64,000 nt of DNA from Streptomyces noursei (GTDB lineage: Bacteria > Actinomycetota > Actinomycetes > Streptomycetales > Streptomycetaceae). Numbering within the stretch: the stretch's first letter is position 1; every line of letters starts with the position of its first letter. The notes below the pieces were generated by a model. It was not told the DNA's origin. It worked only from the letters and a program-made list of their open reading frames with translations, and searched no databases. The DNA lies in NCBI RefSeq assembly GCF_016917755.1, contig NZ_CP070326.1, positions 1,798,001 through 1,862,000 on the forward strand, read 5' to 3'. This document shows, piece after piece, positions 43,684-51,896 of this stretch. The position numbers and the translations under genes were made by a program.

Positions 43684-43890
43684 AACCAAAATTGCATCAC
43701 GTGTTCGAATTATGGCGCAGCACTCACACGGGTGAAGATGGCCGCCCCGGTGTGGCGGAGCGGTCCGCCCGGCCGCCGAGCGCGCCAGTCGACCGGCAGC
43801 CCCGGCTGCCGGTCGGCCTGAGCCGGGGATGAGCCTCGGCGGATGGTTCCTGCGCGGCCTCCGAGAGCCACGGCGCGCCACCGCGACGGG

Positions 43891-44213
43891 CTGGTCCATG
43901 CCTACGTGGTGGACTCCGGCGCATTCGGGACGCCGGAACCCGCCGCGGTGTTCCGGCCACAGGCCGGCGACGAGGTCGTGGGGTCGGCGGTTCGGCCCGA
44001 TCTGGAGCGCGTCGTGCACACGACGCGGAACAGGGTCGTCTGCCGCCGAGAGCGGGATGGTCCTCGCCCGGCGGGAGTTGGAGACGGCCGGGCACGGCGC
44101 TTGGCACCAGGTGCACCCCGCGGACGGCAGCGGCCATCTCCTGGGCGACGGCTCCTGGCCCACCAACGGCCCGGACGGCCGTCCCGTCCGCGCCGCCCGC
44201 CCGAACGGGGCGC
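43891..44213 (+). pseudogene. Decayed beta-propeller-like gene fragment
   Basis: Two frames hold parts of one protein-like text. The first reads HAYVVDSGAFGTPEPAAVFR, then PQAGDEVVGSAVRPDLERVV and HTTRNRVVCRRERDG. After a frameshift near 44050-44075 the second continues RRELETAGHGAWHQVHPADG, SGHLLGDGSWPTNGPDGR. The repeated strand-like pattern and the sense of the text suggest a WD40/PQQ-like Streptomyces protein whose start and end are missing. The fragment runs into the end of the convergent lrp gene. Confidence 0.5.
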
Positions 44214-44672
44214 TCAGAGGTCGGCCTTGATCTTCTTCATCGTCAGATGGGACTCCACCCGCAGCACGCCGCGCAGGCCCGTCAGCTTGCGGGTCAGGAA
44301 CTCCTCGTAGGCGGCGTGGTCGGCCACCGCGACGCGCAGGAAGTAGTCCGGCCGCCCGAAGAACCGACGGAGCTCGACGACCTCTTCATAGGCCGCCACC
44401 GTGTCCTCGAACTCCTCGACGGTCGCGCGGTCGGTGGCGTACACCTCGACATCCACCAGGACCTCCAGGCCGCGGCCGACCGCCGCGGAATCGATGACGG
44501 CCCGGTAGCCGGAGATGACACCGTCCTCTTCCAGGCGCTTGACCCGGCGCAGGCACGGCGGCGGGGTCAGCCCGACGCGCTTGGCCAGCTCGACGTTGGT
44601 CAGCCGCCCGTCCCGGCGCAGCTGAAACAAAATTTCTCGATCGATGGCATCCAGCTCGATTTCCTTACCCAT
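44214..44672 (-). CDS. Lrp/AsnC-family regulator
   Basis: 152 residues from the ATG at 44672. N-terminal helix-turn-helix (LDAIDREILFQLRRDGRLTN, VELAKRVGLTPPPCLRRVKR) and a C-terminal RAM ligand domain (VDVEVYATDRATVEEFEDTV, FGRPDYFLRVAVADHAAYEE). It is divergent from azlCD with 62 nt of AT-rich sequence between the starts. Lrp regulators next to azlC control branched-chain amino acid export in several bacteria, including the BkdR/AzlB case in Bacillus, so it very likely regulates azlCD and itself in response to an amino acid. Confidence 0.93.
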   Translation of the reverse strand: MGKEIELDAIDREILFQLRRDGRLTNVELAKRVGLTPPPCLRRVKRLEEDGVISGYRAVIDSAAVGRGLEVLVDVEVYATDRATVEEFEDTVAAYEEVVELRRFFGRPDYFLRVAVADHAAYEEFLTRKLTGLRGVLRVESHLTMKKIKADL

Positions 44673-44734
44673 ATCGCGATCCTAGAGGCATAATCAGCAA
44701 CCAAATAAGATCCATTTCGTCCTAAAATTGCGAC

Positions 44735-45487
44735 ATGGCAATACCTTCGGCCCGTGTCGACGCCCCCGCTCGGCCCGCGCCTCCCACACCCTCCCCCCGC
44801 ACACCGCCCCAGGCCCGCGCCGCCTTGAAGGACTCCGCCTCGGTGGGCCTGGGCCTCGTCCCGCTCGGTCTCGCCTTCGGCGTGCTCGTCACCCACTCCG
44901 GCCTCGCCTGGTGGTGGGCGACCCTGTTCACCACCCTCATCTACGCCGGGTCCTTCGAGTTCCTGCTGATCGGCCTGGTGACCGCCGTCGCGCCGCTGGC
45001 GACGGTCGCGCTGACTGCCTTCCTCGTCAACATCCGGCACGTCTTCTACGCGCTGTCGTTCCCGCTGCACCGCGTCAAGGGCCGCCCCGCCAAGGCGTAC
45101 AGCACCTTCGCCCTCACCGACGAGGCGTACGCCCTGACCACCGGCGAGCGGGCACGTTCCTGGCCCGGCCGCCGCATCCTGTGGCTGCAGTCGTTCATGC
45201 ACCTGTACTGGGCCGGCAGCGCCACCGCCGGGGCCCTGCTCGGCTCGCTCATCCCCGACAGCGTCACCGGCCTGGACTTCGCGCTGACCGCCCTGTTCAC
45301 CGTCCTGGCCCTCGACGCCATCCGGGACCGGCGGGGCGACCTGCCCACCCCCGCCCTGGCCCTGCTCAGCGCGCTGGCCGCCCGCCTCGCCTTCCCGGAC
45401 CAGTTGCTCCCGGCCGCCTTCGTCCTGTTCACCGCCGGGCTGCTGGCCCGCCACTTCGCCACCGGCAGGAGGTCCGCCCGTGCCTGA
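44735..45487 (+). CDS. azlC: AzlC-family amino acid exporter, large subunit
   Basis: 250 residues from the ATG at 44735. After a Pro-rich N-terminus come the AzlC signature ASVGLGLVPLGLAFGVLVTH, FEFLLIGLVTAVAPLATVAL and the conserved NIRHVFYALSFPL, with about six membrane helices. It works with the small AzlD subunit (next gene, overlapping by 8 nt) to export branched-chain or related amino acids. The divergent Lrp gene supports amino-acid-responsive control. Confidence 0.93.
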   Translation: MAIPSARVDAPARPAPPTPSPRTPPQARAALKDSASVGLGLVPLGLAFGVLVTHSGLAWWWATLFTTLIYAGSFEFLLIGLVTAVAPLATVALTAFLVNIRHVFYALSFPLHRVKGRPAKAYSTFALTDEAYALTTGERARSWPGRRILWLQSFMHLYWAGSATAGALLGSLIPDSVTGLDFALTALFTVLALDAIRDRRGDLPTPALALLSALAARLAFPDQLLPAAFVLFTAGLLARHFATGRRSARA

Positions 45488-45809
45488 CACCCGCTACCTC
45501 GTCGTGGCGGTCGCCGTCTCCGCCGCCGTCACCTGGGCCCTGCGCGCCCTCCCCTTCGCCGCGCTCGCCCCGCTGCGCGCCAGCGCGACCGTCCAGTACC
45601 TCAGCCGCCGCATGCCCGCCGGCGTCATGGTCATCCTGCTCGTCTACTGCCTGCGCGACCTGCCGGTGACCGAGCCGCGCGCGCTCGCCCCCCTGACGGC
45701 CCTGGCCGTCACCGTCGGCCTGCACCTGTGGCGCCGCAACGCCCTGCTGAGCATCCTCGGCGGCACCGCCGTCCATGTGGCCCTGGCGAGCACGGTCTTC
45801 GCCCACTGA
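45480..45809 (+). CDS. azlD: AzlD-family small subunit of the amino acid exporter
   Basis: 109 residues from a GTG inside the azlC end (8-nt overlap). Four hydrophobic segments; the motif TWALRALPFAALAPLRASAT and YLSRRMPAGVMVILLVYCLR match AzlD. The final helix region HLWRRNALLSILGGTAVHVA is also conserved. Required partner of AzlC. Confidence 0.92.
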   Translation: MPDTRYLVVAVAVSAAVTWALRALPFAALAPLRASATVQYLSRRMPAGVMVILLVYCLRDLPVTEPRALAPLTALAVTVGLHLWRRNALLSILGGTAVHVALASTVFAH

Positions 45810-45965
45810 CCGGGCGAGCGGGAGCCGGCCCGTGAGCAGGCGAGGGCCCGTGGTCGCAGGGGCCGACCGGCGCCGACCGGCGCGTGAGGGCATCGGCGTG
45901 CCCCGCACCCCCGCGGTGGGACGTGGGGCGCGGGGCGCGCCGGTCGTGTGCCGGGGCGGATTCCG

Positions 45966-46844
45966 TCAGCCCAGTTCGAGGCTGGTGACGCCGAAGGTGT
46001 GCGCGGCGTCCGCGGACGGGACCGGGCCGGTGTACATGCGGACGGTGTGGGAACGGGGGGTCAGGCCGCGGGCGACGGCCAACGTGTGGGCGGGGGTGCG
46101 GGGTTCGGGGATGTCGATGCTGACCTCGTCTGCGGGGTCGAGGTGGGCGGTGAGGGCGTCGAAGAGGGCCTCCGCGGTCTCCGGGGTGTCGGCGAAGAGC
46201 GGGCCGATGCGGTGGCCGGAGTGGGCCGGGCGGAGCACGCCGTAGCCGGCGACCCGGCCGTCCCGGAGGTGGACCCGGGCGGTGTGGCCGGGGGCGGTCA
46301 GCCAGCGGGCGAGGAAGTCGCGCCGGTCCGCGGGGAAACAGCGGCGGTCATAGGCGGCGATCGCATCGAGGTGGGCGGCGGTGACCGGGTGGGTGTCCGG
46401 GGAGGGCCGGGCGCCGGGGGTGGGGTGGCCGGTGTAGCGGAGGGTGTCGTGGGCGGGGGTGAAACCGGCCCGACGGTAGGTGGCCTGCTGGGCGGGGACC
46501 GCGTCCAGGCCGACGGTCCGGGCCCCGGCGTGCGGGAAGGCGGTGCGCCAGGTGGCGAGGCCGAGGCCCTGACCGCGGAGACCGGGGGCGACGAGGTAGA
46601 AGCCCAAGAAGGCGTAGTCGTCGGAGTAGTTGACGATCGAGAGGGCCGAGACGGTGCGGTCGCCGAGCCGGCCGAGGAAGAAGCCGTCGGGGTCGGTGGG
46701 GTGGAAGTGGCTGATGTCGCCCTCGCCCGGGTTCCAGCCCTCGTCGGCGGTCCAGCCGACGATCTCGTGCCAGAGGTCCAACGGGGCCGCGGTGACGGTG
46801 AGTTCGCCGTCGTGGGCCGGGACGGTGCGGGTGGTCGGTCGCAT
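45966..46844 (-). CDS. GNAT-family acetyltransferase with C-terminal second domain
   Basis: 292 residues from the ATG at 46844. The acetyl-CoA loop is LVAPGLRGQGLGLATWRTAF (Q/R-x-x-G-x-G/A type) within the first 120 residues; the rest is a second GNAT-like half with HTARVHLRDGRVAGYGVLRP. This two-domain layout is common in Streptomyces GNATs. The acceptor is unknown. The start lies 33 nt after the stop of the APC permease gene on the same strand, so the two may be co-transcribed. Confidence 0.83.
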   Translation of the reverse strand: MRPTTRTVPAHDGELTVTAAPLDLWHEIVGWTADEGWNPGEGDISHFHPTDPDGFFLGRLGDRTVSALSIVNYSDDYAFLGFYLVAPGLRGQGLGLATWRTAFPHAGARTVGLDAVPAQQATYRRAGFTPAHDTLRYTGHPTPGARPSPDTHPVTAAHLDAIAAYDRRCFPADRRDFLARWLTAPGHTARVHLRDGRVAGYGVLRPAHSGHRIGPLFADTPETAEALFDALTAHLDPADEVSIDIPEPRTPAHTLAVARGLTPRSHTVRMYTGPVPSADAAHTFGVTSLELG

Positions 46845-46877
46845 CGGGGGTGCGTCCCTTTCTGAGGGGGGCTTCGG

Positions 46878-48431
46878 TCAGATCAGGTCCATGGCCGCGA
46901 CCTCGTCGGGGCTGCCGTAGCTGACCGGCCCCTGGAAGCGGCGGCGGGCGGTGGCGAACCACCAGACCGTGGCGATCACCAGGACCACCGCCAGTGCGAT
47001 CGGCGCGTAGTTGAAGGACTCCGGGGTGACCGGGTACTGCTGCGGCAGCATGAAGAGGAGGTTGCTGAGGGCGATCCAGATCACGGCGATCGCGGCGACG
47101 GGCTTGCCGTAGCGGCCGAGGTTCCACGGTCCGGCCTGGAAGTCGTCGAGCCGCAGCCGGAGGAAGATGGGCACGCCGTAGGAGAGGAAGAGGCCCACCA
47201 CGTTGACGCTGACGACCGCGGTGAAGGCGGTGTGCGACCACCAGCCGGGGACGACCAGGAGCAGCGAGCAGACGGCGGCGAGCCAGACGGCCTTGACGGG
47301 GGTGCGGGTGCGGTCGGAGACCGAGTGCCACCAACGGGAGCCGGGCATCGCGCCGTCGCGGGAGAAGGCAAAGATCTGCCGGGTGTTGCTGGTCATGTTC
47401 GCGAGTCCGCAGAAGAGCATGGCGCCGATGACGATCAGCAGCAGCAACTTCGCGGAGTGCACGCCGAGCGCGTCGATGAGAATCCGTACCGGAGGGGCGT
47501 CGTCCGCCGCGGCCCGGCCATAGTCGCGGATGGCGTACACCAGAGCGAGCATGAGGACCAGTCCGGTGAGCGCGGAGCAGGTGATCGCCCGCATGATCCC
47601 GCGCGGGGCATTGACGGTGGCCTTCACCGTTTCTTCGGACATGTGGAAACTGCCGTCGAAGCCGGTGAACGTCCAGCTGGTGACGAGCAGACCGAGCATT
47701 CCGCCGTAAATGGCGTTGGTGAAGCCGGTGTTGTTGGCGAAGTGGGTGGCGAAGGACGGCTCTTGATGGTGTGTCGGAATCAGCGCGAGGGCGGCGACGA
47801 TGACCACCATGCCGATCAGCAGCCACCACACGGAAATCCGGTTGAGCACGGCGACCAGTCGGACGGTGTAGGTGTTCGCAAGCGCTTGCACCAGCAAAAT
47901 CGCCGCGGTGATGCCGACCGTCTGCGGTGCGGTGGGCTGATAGGACGGCCATTGCATGGCGATGAACGCCTGGATGAAGGTGGCGGCGGCGAAGTTGGTG
48001 GCGGCGGTGCCGCCGACCTGGCCGACGAAGTTGAGCCAGCCGGTGTACCAGGACCAGGCGCCCTGGTGGCGCTTGGCGAGCTTGCCCGCCGAGAAGTAGA
48101 GCGCGCCGCTGGTCGGGTACGCGGAGGCGATCTCGCCCATGGCGGCTCCGACGAACAGCACCATGAGGGAGACGCCGATCCAGCCGAATATCAGGATCCG
48201 CGGTCCGCCGGCGTTCAGGCCGAAGCCGAAGGAGGAGAAGATGCCGGAAATGATGTTGATGATGGTGAAGGAGATGGCGAAATTGTCAAAGGCGCGGAAC
48301 CTGCGGGTGAGTTTCCGCGGATAGCCCATGGCGTGCAGGGTCGCGTCGTCGTCGAGGGCGGCGGGGTCCACGCCCTGCGGAGTTTTCGAGCGGGTTTTTA
48401 CGCGGGTCGGGGAGGACGTACGCTCGGGCAC
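46878..48431 (-). CDS. APC-family amino acid permease
   Basis: 517 residues from a GTG at 48431. After a basic N-terminal tail of about 45 residues there are 12 membrane helices. Diagnostic blocks: FAISFTIINIISGIFSSFGF (TM1), EIASAYPTSGALYFSAGKLA (TM3 region), TSWTFTGFDGSFHMSEETVK (TM6). The YPTSGALYFSAGKLA and GFDGSFHMSEET motifs are shared with fungal-type GABA/choline permeases (UGA4-like) in actinobacteria. Probable substrates are GABA, amines or amino acids. A GNAT gene follows on the same strand, suggesting import plus acetylation; this is inference. Confidence 0.87.
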   Translation of the reverse strand: MPERTSSPTRVKTRSKTPQGVDPAALDDDATLHAMGYPRKLTRRFRAFDNFAISFTIINIISGIFSSFGFGLNAGGPRILIFGWIGVSLMVLFVGAAMGEIASAYPTSGALYFSAGKLAKRHQGAWSWYTGWLNFVGQVGGTAATNFAAATFIQAFIAMQWPSYQPTAPQTVGITAAILLVQALANTYTVRLVAVLNRISVWWLLIGMVVIVAALALIPTHHQEPSFATHFANNTGFTNAIYGGMLGLLVTSWTFTGFDGSFHMSEETVKATVNAPRGIMRAITCSALTGLVLMLALVYAIRDYGRAAADDAPPVRILIDALGVHSAKLLLLIVIGAMLFCGLANMTSNTRQIFAFSRDGAMPGSRWWHSVSDRTRTPVKAVWLAAVCSLLLVVPGWWSHTAFTAVVSVNVVGLFLSYGVPIFLRLRLDDFQAGPWNLGRYGKPVAAIAVIWIALSNLLFMLPQQYPVTPESFNYAPIALAVVLVIATVWWFATARRRFQGPVSYGSPDEVAAMDLI

Positions 48432-48491
48432 TGCCGGAACCTTTCTGCGAGTGGGGGGTGAGTGGTGCGGCGAAGGTATACGGTCGGCACG

Positions 48492-49448
48492 TCACAGAGC
48501 GTGCGGGACGGGAAGTCCGCACGCTCTCCGGGCTTTTGTCAATTGCTCCTCGGGATCACCGAAGGCGCTCCAGGGCATTCGGGAGGCATACGGCCCCATG
48601 GCCGTGAGGACTTCGCGGGCCTCGAATTCGTGTTTCGCCATGAACAGCGCGTGGGCGAGATACGCCAGATCGACGACCGGGGTGAAGCGATATCCGGCCA
48701 CGGTGGGGAACCAGTTGCGGTGCACGCCCGTGGCGGCGGTGATCCACTGCGGCTGCTCCCAGGTGTGGTCGGCCAGCGGCGTGTCGGGGTTGTAGTCCTC
48801 GACGAGTGCCACCAGGGGCAGCAGCCGGAGCGGCGAGGAGGAGGCGGCGCGCTGGCTGAGGAAGGCGGCGACGTCCCAGCTCGCGCTGGACGAGCCGCCG
48901 TACCGGGTGAAGAAGAAGGACAGGAAGCGGTGGTGGGCCTCCCGGTGCCAGGGGTCGAGCCGGAGGACGTGCGCGAAGAGGTACCAGGGCCCGGTGGGCG
49001 AGGTCAACAATCCCTGGGGGGCGGGGTCCTGCGGGCGGTCGAGGCGGGCCAGGGCGAGCCGGGCGACCCAGGGGGTGGGGTCCTCGGGGGCCAGTTTCGC
49101 GGCCCGTTCGCAGGCGGTGCGCGCTATCCGCTCCAGGGCGCCGGCCCGGCGGTCGCCAGCGTCGGCCATGCGCAGGGTCCGGAGCATCGCCACCCGCGCC
49201 CATAACAGGGCGGCGTCCGGTCCCGGTTCTTCGGCGAGCCAGCGTTCGGCCAGGTCGGTACCGGCCGCCTCGGAGGCCAGCACCAGTGACCGGTGGGCCC
49301 GTAGCTCGAAATCCCGCCGGGTCTCCCGCAGTACCTCATGAGCGCTCAGGTAGCGCCCGGCCCGGACATCCATACACGCTCGCGCCAGCGCCCGGTCATC
49401 GGCTGCTGGACTCCATACGTACTGCCCCTCGAAAGAGCCGGCCGGCAT
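48492..49448 (-). CDS. Hypothetical helical-repeat protein
   Basis: 318 residues from the ATG at 49448 (GGGAGGGG site). Sequence starts MPAGSFEGQYVWSPAADDRA. The middle is a string of paired helices with A/L/W spacing similar to tetratricopeptide repeats (RAGRYLSAHEVLRETRRDFE, LRAHRSLVLASEAAGTDLAE, TPWVARLALARLDRPQDPAP). WYLFAHVLRLDPWHREAHHR is a typical actinobacterial block. No catalytic residues, signal peptide or membrane segment are visible. It lies next to the APC permease gene, and I know no function. It could be an interaction protein. Confidence 0.65.
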   Translation of the reverse strand: MPAGSFEGQYVWSPAADDRALARACMDVRAGRYLSAHEVLRETRRDFELRAHRSLVLASEAAGTDLAERWLAEEPGPDAALLWARVAMLRTLRMADAGDRRAGALERIARTACERAAKLAPEDPTPWVARLALARLDRPQDPAPQGLLTSPTGPWYLFAHVLRLDPWHREAHHRFLSFFFTRYGGSSSASWDVAAFLSQRAASSSPLRLLPLVALVEDYNPDTPLADHTWEQPQWITAATGVHRNWFPTVAGYRFTPVVDLAYLAHALFMAKHEFEAREVLTAMGPYASRMPWSAFGDPEEQLTKARRACGLPVPHAL

Positions 49449-49670
49449 GTTCCCCTCCCGGTCCACGCGGGTACCTTGCGGCACCCGCGCATTCCGTCCA
49501 TGCCGAATTCGGCTGGACCGCCGCCGCTGGTCAGTCGGCAGCGGCCCACACCCTACTCATTTCCTCCTCATTTCGAAAACAGTCGTCTGGAATATCTGGT
49601 TCCGCACCTTTTCGTCACAAGGCGTTTGAAAGGGGGACCACCACCACGCGGGAGCTTTTGATTGGCATAT

Positions 49671-50742
49671 TCACTCCTTCCCGCAGACCAGCCATGCCAC
49701 CGCTCCGCCGAGCGCCGCTACCGCACCCGCGACGAGGAACACCGCGCCCAGCCCCTCCGCGTACGCCACCGGCGGGGCGCCGTCCCCGGTCCCCGGTACG
49801 GAGCGGTGGAAGACGGTGCCCAACAGGGCGATGCCCAGCGCCAGTCCGAGCTGGCGGGCGCTGTTGGACGCCGCGCTGGCCACACCGCTGTGGGCCGGAT
49901 CCGCCGAGGCCATGGCGAGCGCCGGCAGGACCGGCGAGACCAGCCCGGCGCCCACGCCGGTGACGATCAGCCCGGGCGTCAACACCGGCCAGTTCGCGCC
50001 GGGTTGGGCGACCAGGAGCAGCAGCAGGTCCCCGGACGCTACCAGGAGGGTTCCCCCGCCGACGCTCCACCGGGCGGGCATCCGGTGCAGCGCGCCGCCG
50101 GCCAGCGCGGAGGTGGCGAAGAAGGCCACCGGCTGGACGGTGATGACGAGGGAGGTGGCGAACGCGCTGAGCCCGGTACCGTTCTGGAGCCAGAGGGAGA
50201 GCACCGGCAGGAAGGCGAACCCGCCGAGGTAGTAGGCGCCGGAGGCGAGCAGCAGACCGTTGAAGGCGGGCTTGCGGAACAGCCCGAGCGGCACCATGGG
50301 GCGGGTCGCTGCGCGCTCCACGAGGGCGAAGGCGAGCAGCAGTACCACACCGAGGCCGAATCCCAGCAGGGTCGAGCCATCGCCCCAACCGGCCTCGCCG
50401 CCGCGGATGAAGCCGAAGGTGATGCCGGTCGCGGCGAGGCTGAAGGCGACGATTCCCGGCCAGTCGATCCGGGCCGCGCTGCGGGCGCGGTCGGCGGGCA
50501 CCTTGGTAGCCAGCCACAGCGCCACGGCACGGACCGGCGGTGATCCACTGCAGGGCCCCGAAGTCGGCGCCCAGATCGCCGGCCATACGGGGCAGCGCGA
50601 CCGTCACGATCGTCGCGTAGACCAGCAGCAGGAAGGTGCCCAGGCACGCCGCCACGAGGGGCAGCCATCTCCCGGACGGCGGCGGGGTGTTGTCGGGCAG
50701 GGCGGAGGTGCGGGGCGGCCGGCCGGCCAGGTGTGCGTCCAT
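49671..50742 (-). pseudogene. MFS drug-exporter gene with internal deletion
   Basis: The N-terminal part (from 50742) encodes MDAHLAGRPPRTSALPDNTP and the first helix up to GADFGALQWITAG. The C-terminal part (from about 50525) is in another frame and starts ALWLATKVPADRARSAARID. In EmrB/QacA-type exporters about 130 residues, covering helices 2 to 6 and the DRxGRR-type loop, lie between these points; here they are absent. The result is a deletion plus frame loss, so the transporter cannot be functional. The remaining helices still look typical. Confidence 0.8.
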
Positions 50743-51261
50743 GACCCCACCTTGATGTAATGCCCTTATTCAGCAGAACCCTTACCCTTCCCGATGCGGT
50801 ACGGCGACACCGCACCCAACACCGGAGACAGAAGGCTTCATAAGGAATGCGTAAGGAAATCGCCGGACCGGGAAACGATTCCCAGGAGGCCAACGACCCG
50901 CCCCTGCGGACCGCCGACCGGCCGGAAGGTCGCCAAACATGAAATCGGCTCAAGAGCAACCGTAATTAGCGGAAGCTACTATCCGGAAGCGCGCGATCAC
51001 ATGTAGCGTTCGTCCGGACCGGTGACGTGACGGTTGTTCACGTCATGGCCGAGTACGGGCACGGGCGCGAGCGCTCTCCCTAACAGGGACGGGAGGGTGT
51101 TTGGCCCGTTGGGCGCACCCGCATCACGAGTGTCGGTGTACCGGCCCGGCCTCTCACCGGGCTGTACAGCGTTCGCGGCACAGCGGTACCGCACGCCGCA
51201 CGCCGAGCACCGCCATGTCTGTCCGAACACGCCTGCTTTGCAAGAGGAATGGGCCCAGATC
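50743..51261. other. 519-nt intergenic region without gene
   Basis: No convincing coding region. It holds some AT-rich blocks (near 50755-50775 and 50838-50860) and probably the promoter of the regulator at 51262. A plus-strand frame from 51034 continues in phase into the regulator but has no clear start signal; a longer regulator cannot be excluded. Confidence 0.45.
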
Positions 51262-51810
51262 ATGTTTATGAACGCGTCGACGACCCCCCTTGCGTTGCGA
51301 CCGGATGCCGATTTCGGCCGGCCGGCAAAGGCCGGCCCCGGCGGAGGGCCACCCTTGGCGGTCGACCGGCTCCCCGACGGCAAGTGGCAACTCACCTTGC
51401 ACGATTTGGAACCCGTGTCGGTTCACCGACTGACCTCGGACAAGCTGCACATCATCCTCGCCCCGCCGTGCGCCGAGCCGACCGTACCGGTCGCCGGTGC
51501 GCAGCCGCCGGCCGGCGAGCTCGCGCCCGACCCGGTCCAGATCGACACCGCGGCGCGCACCGTCTCCATCGACGGCCGTCAGATCGACATCCCCCGGCTG
51601 GAGTTCGACCTGCTGGCCCACCTGGTGCTGCACCCGCGGCGGGCCTTCACCCGGCAGCAGCTGATGGCCGCGGTCTGGCCGGACTGCCGGTCCAGCGACC
51701 GCACGGTGGACGTGCACATCGCCCGGCTGCGCCGGCGGCTGGGCCCGGGGCGGCGGAAGCTGATCACCACCGTCTTCGGCATCGGCTACAAGTACCTGCC
51801 GACGCCGTGA
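51262..51810 (+). CDS. Winged-helix (OmpR/PhoB-type) regulator lacking a receiver domain
   Basis: 182 residues from the ATG at 51262; an ATG at 51268 and the ATG of a longer in-phase frame at 51034 are alternatives. Residues 1-90 are an unrecognised Pro/Gly-rich region with a short beta-like block (LPDGKWQLTLHDLEPVSVHR). Residues about 92-182 are an OmpR-type DNA-binding domain (IPRLEFDLLAHLVLHPRRAF, VWPDCRSSDRTVDVHIARLR, LITTVFGIGYKYLP). With no receiver domain it is not a classical response regulator; SARP-type activators and pathway regulators have such domains. It lies 2.2 kb from the peptide locus and could control it. Convergent with the HypX-like gene. Confidence 0.75.
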   Translation: MFMNASTTPLALRPDADFGRPAKAGPGGGPPLAVDRLPDGKWQLTLHDLEPVSVHRLTSDKLHIILAPPCAEPTVPVAGAQPPAGELAPDPVQIDTAARTVSIDGRQIDIPRLEFDLLAHLVLHPRRAFTRQQLMAAVWPDCRSSDRTVDVHIARLRRRLGPGRRKLITTVFGIGYKYLPTP

Positions 51811-51837
51811 CTCCGCCGGCGTAGCCGGTACGGGTGG

Positions 51838-51878
51838 ACGGGCCGGCGGCCGACGTACGACAACGGCCGCCGGCCCGT
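51838..51878. terminator. Perfect 15-bp hairpin between convergent regulator and hypX-like genes
   Basis: ACGGGCCGGCGGCCG pairs exactly with CGGCCGCCGGCCCGT across an 11-nt loop, between stops at 51810 and 51897. A strong bidirectional terminator candidate. Confidence 0.65.
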
Positions 51879-51896
51879 TCGGCTGGGGGCGCCCCG

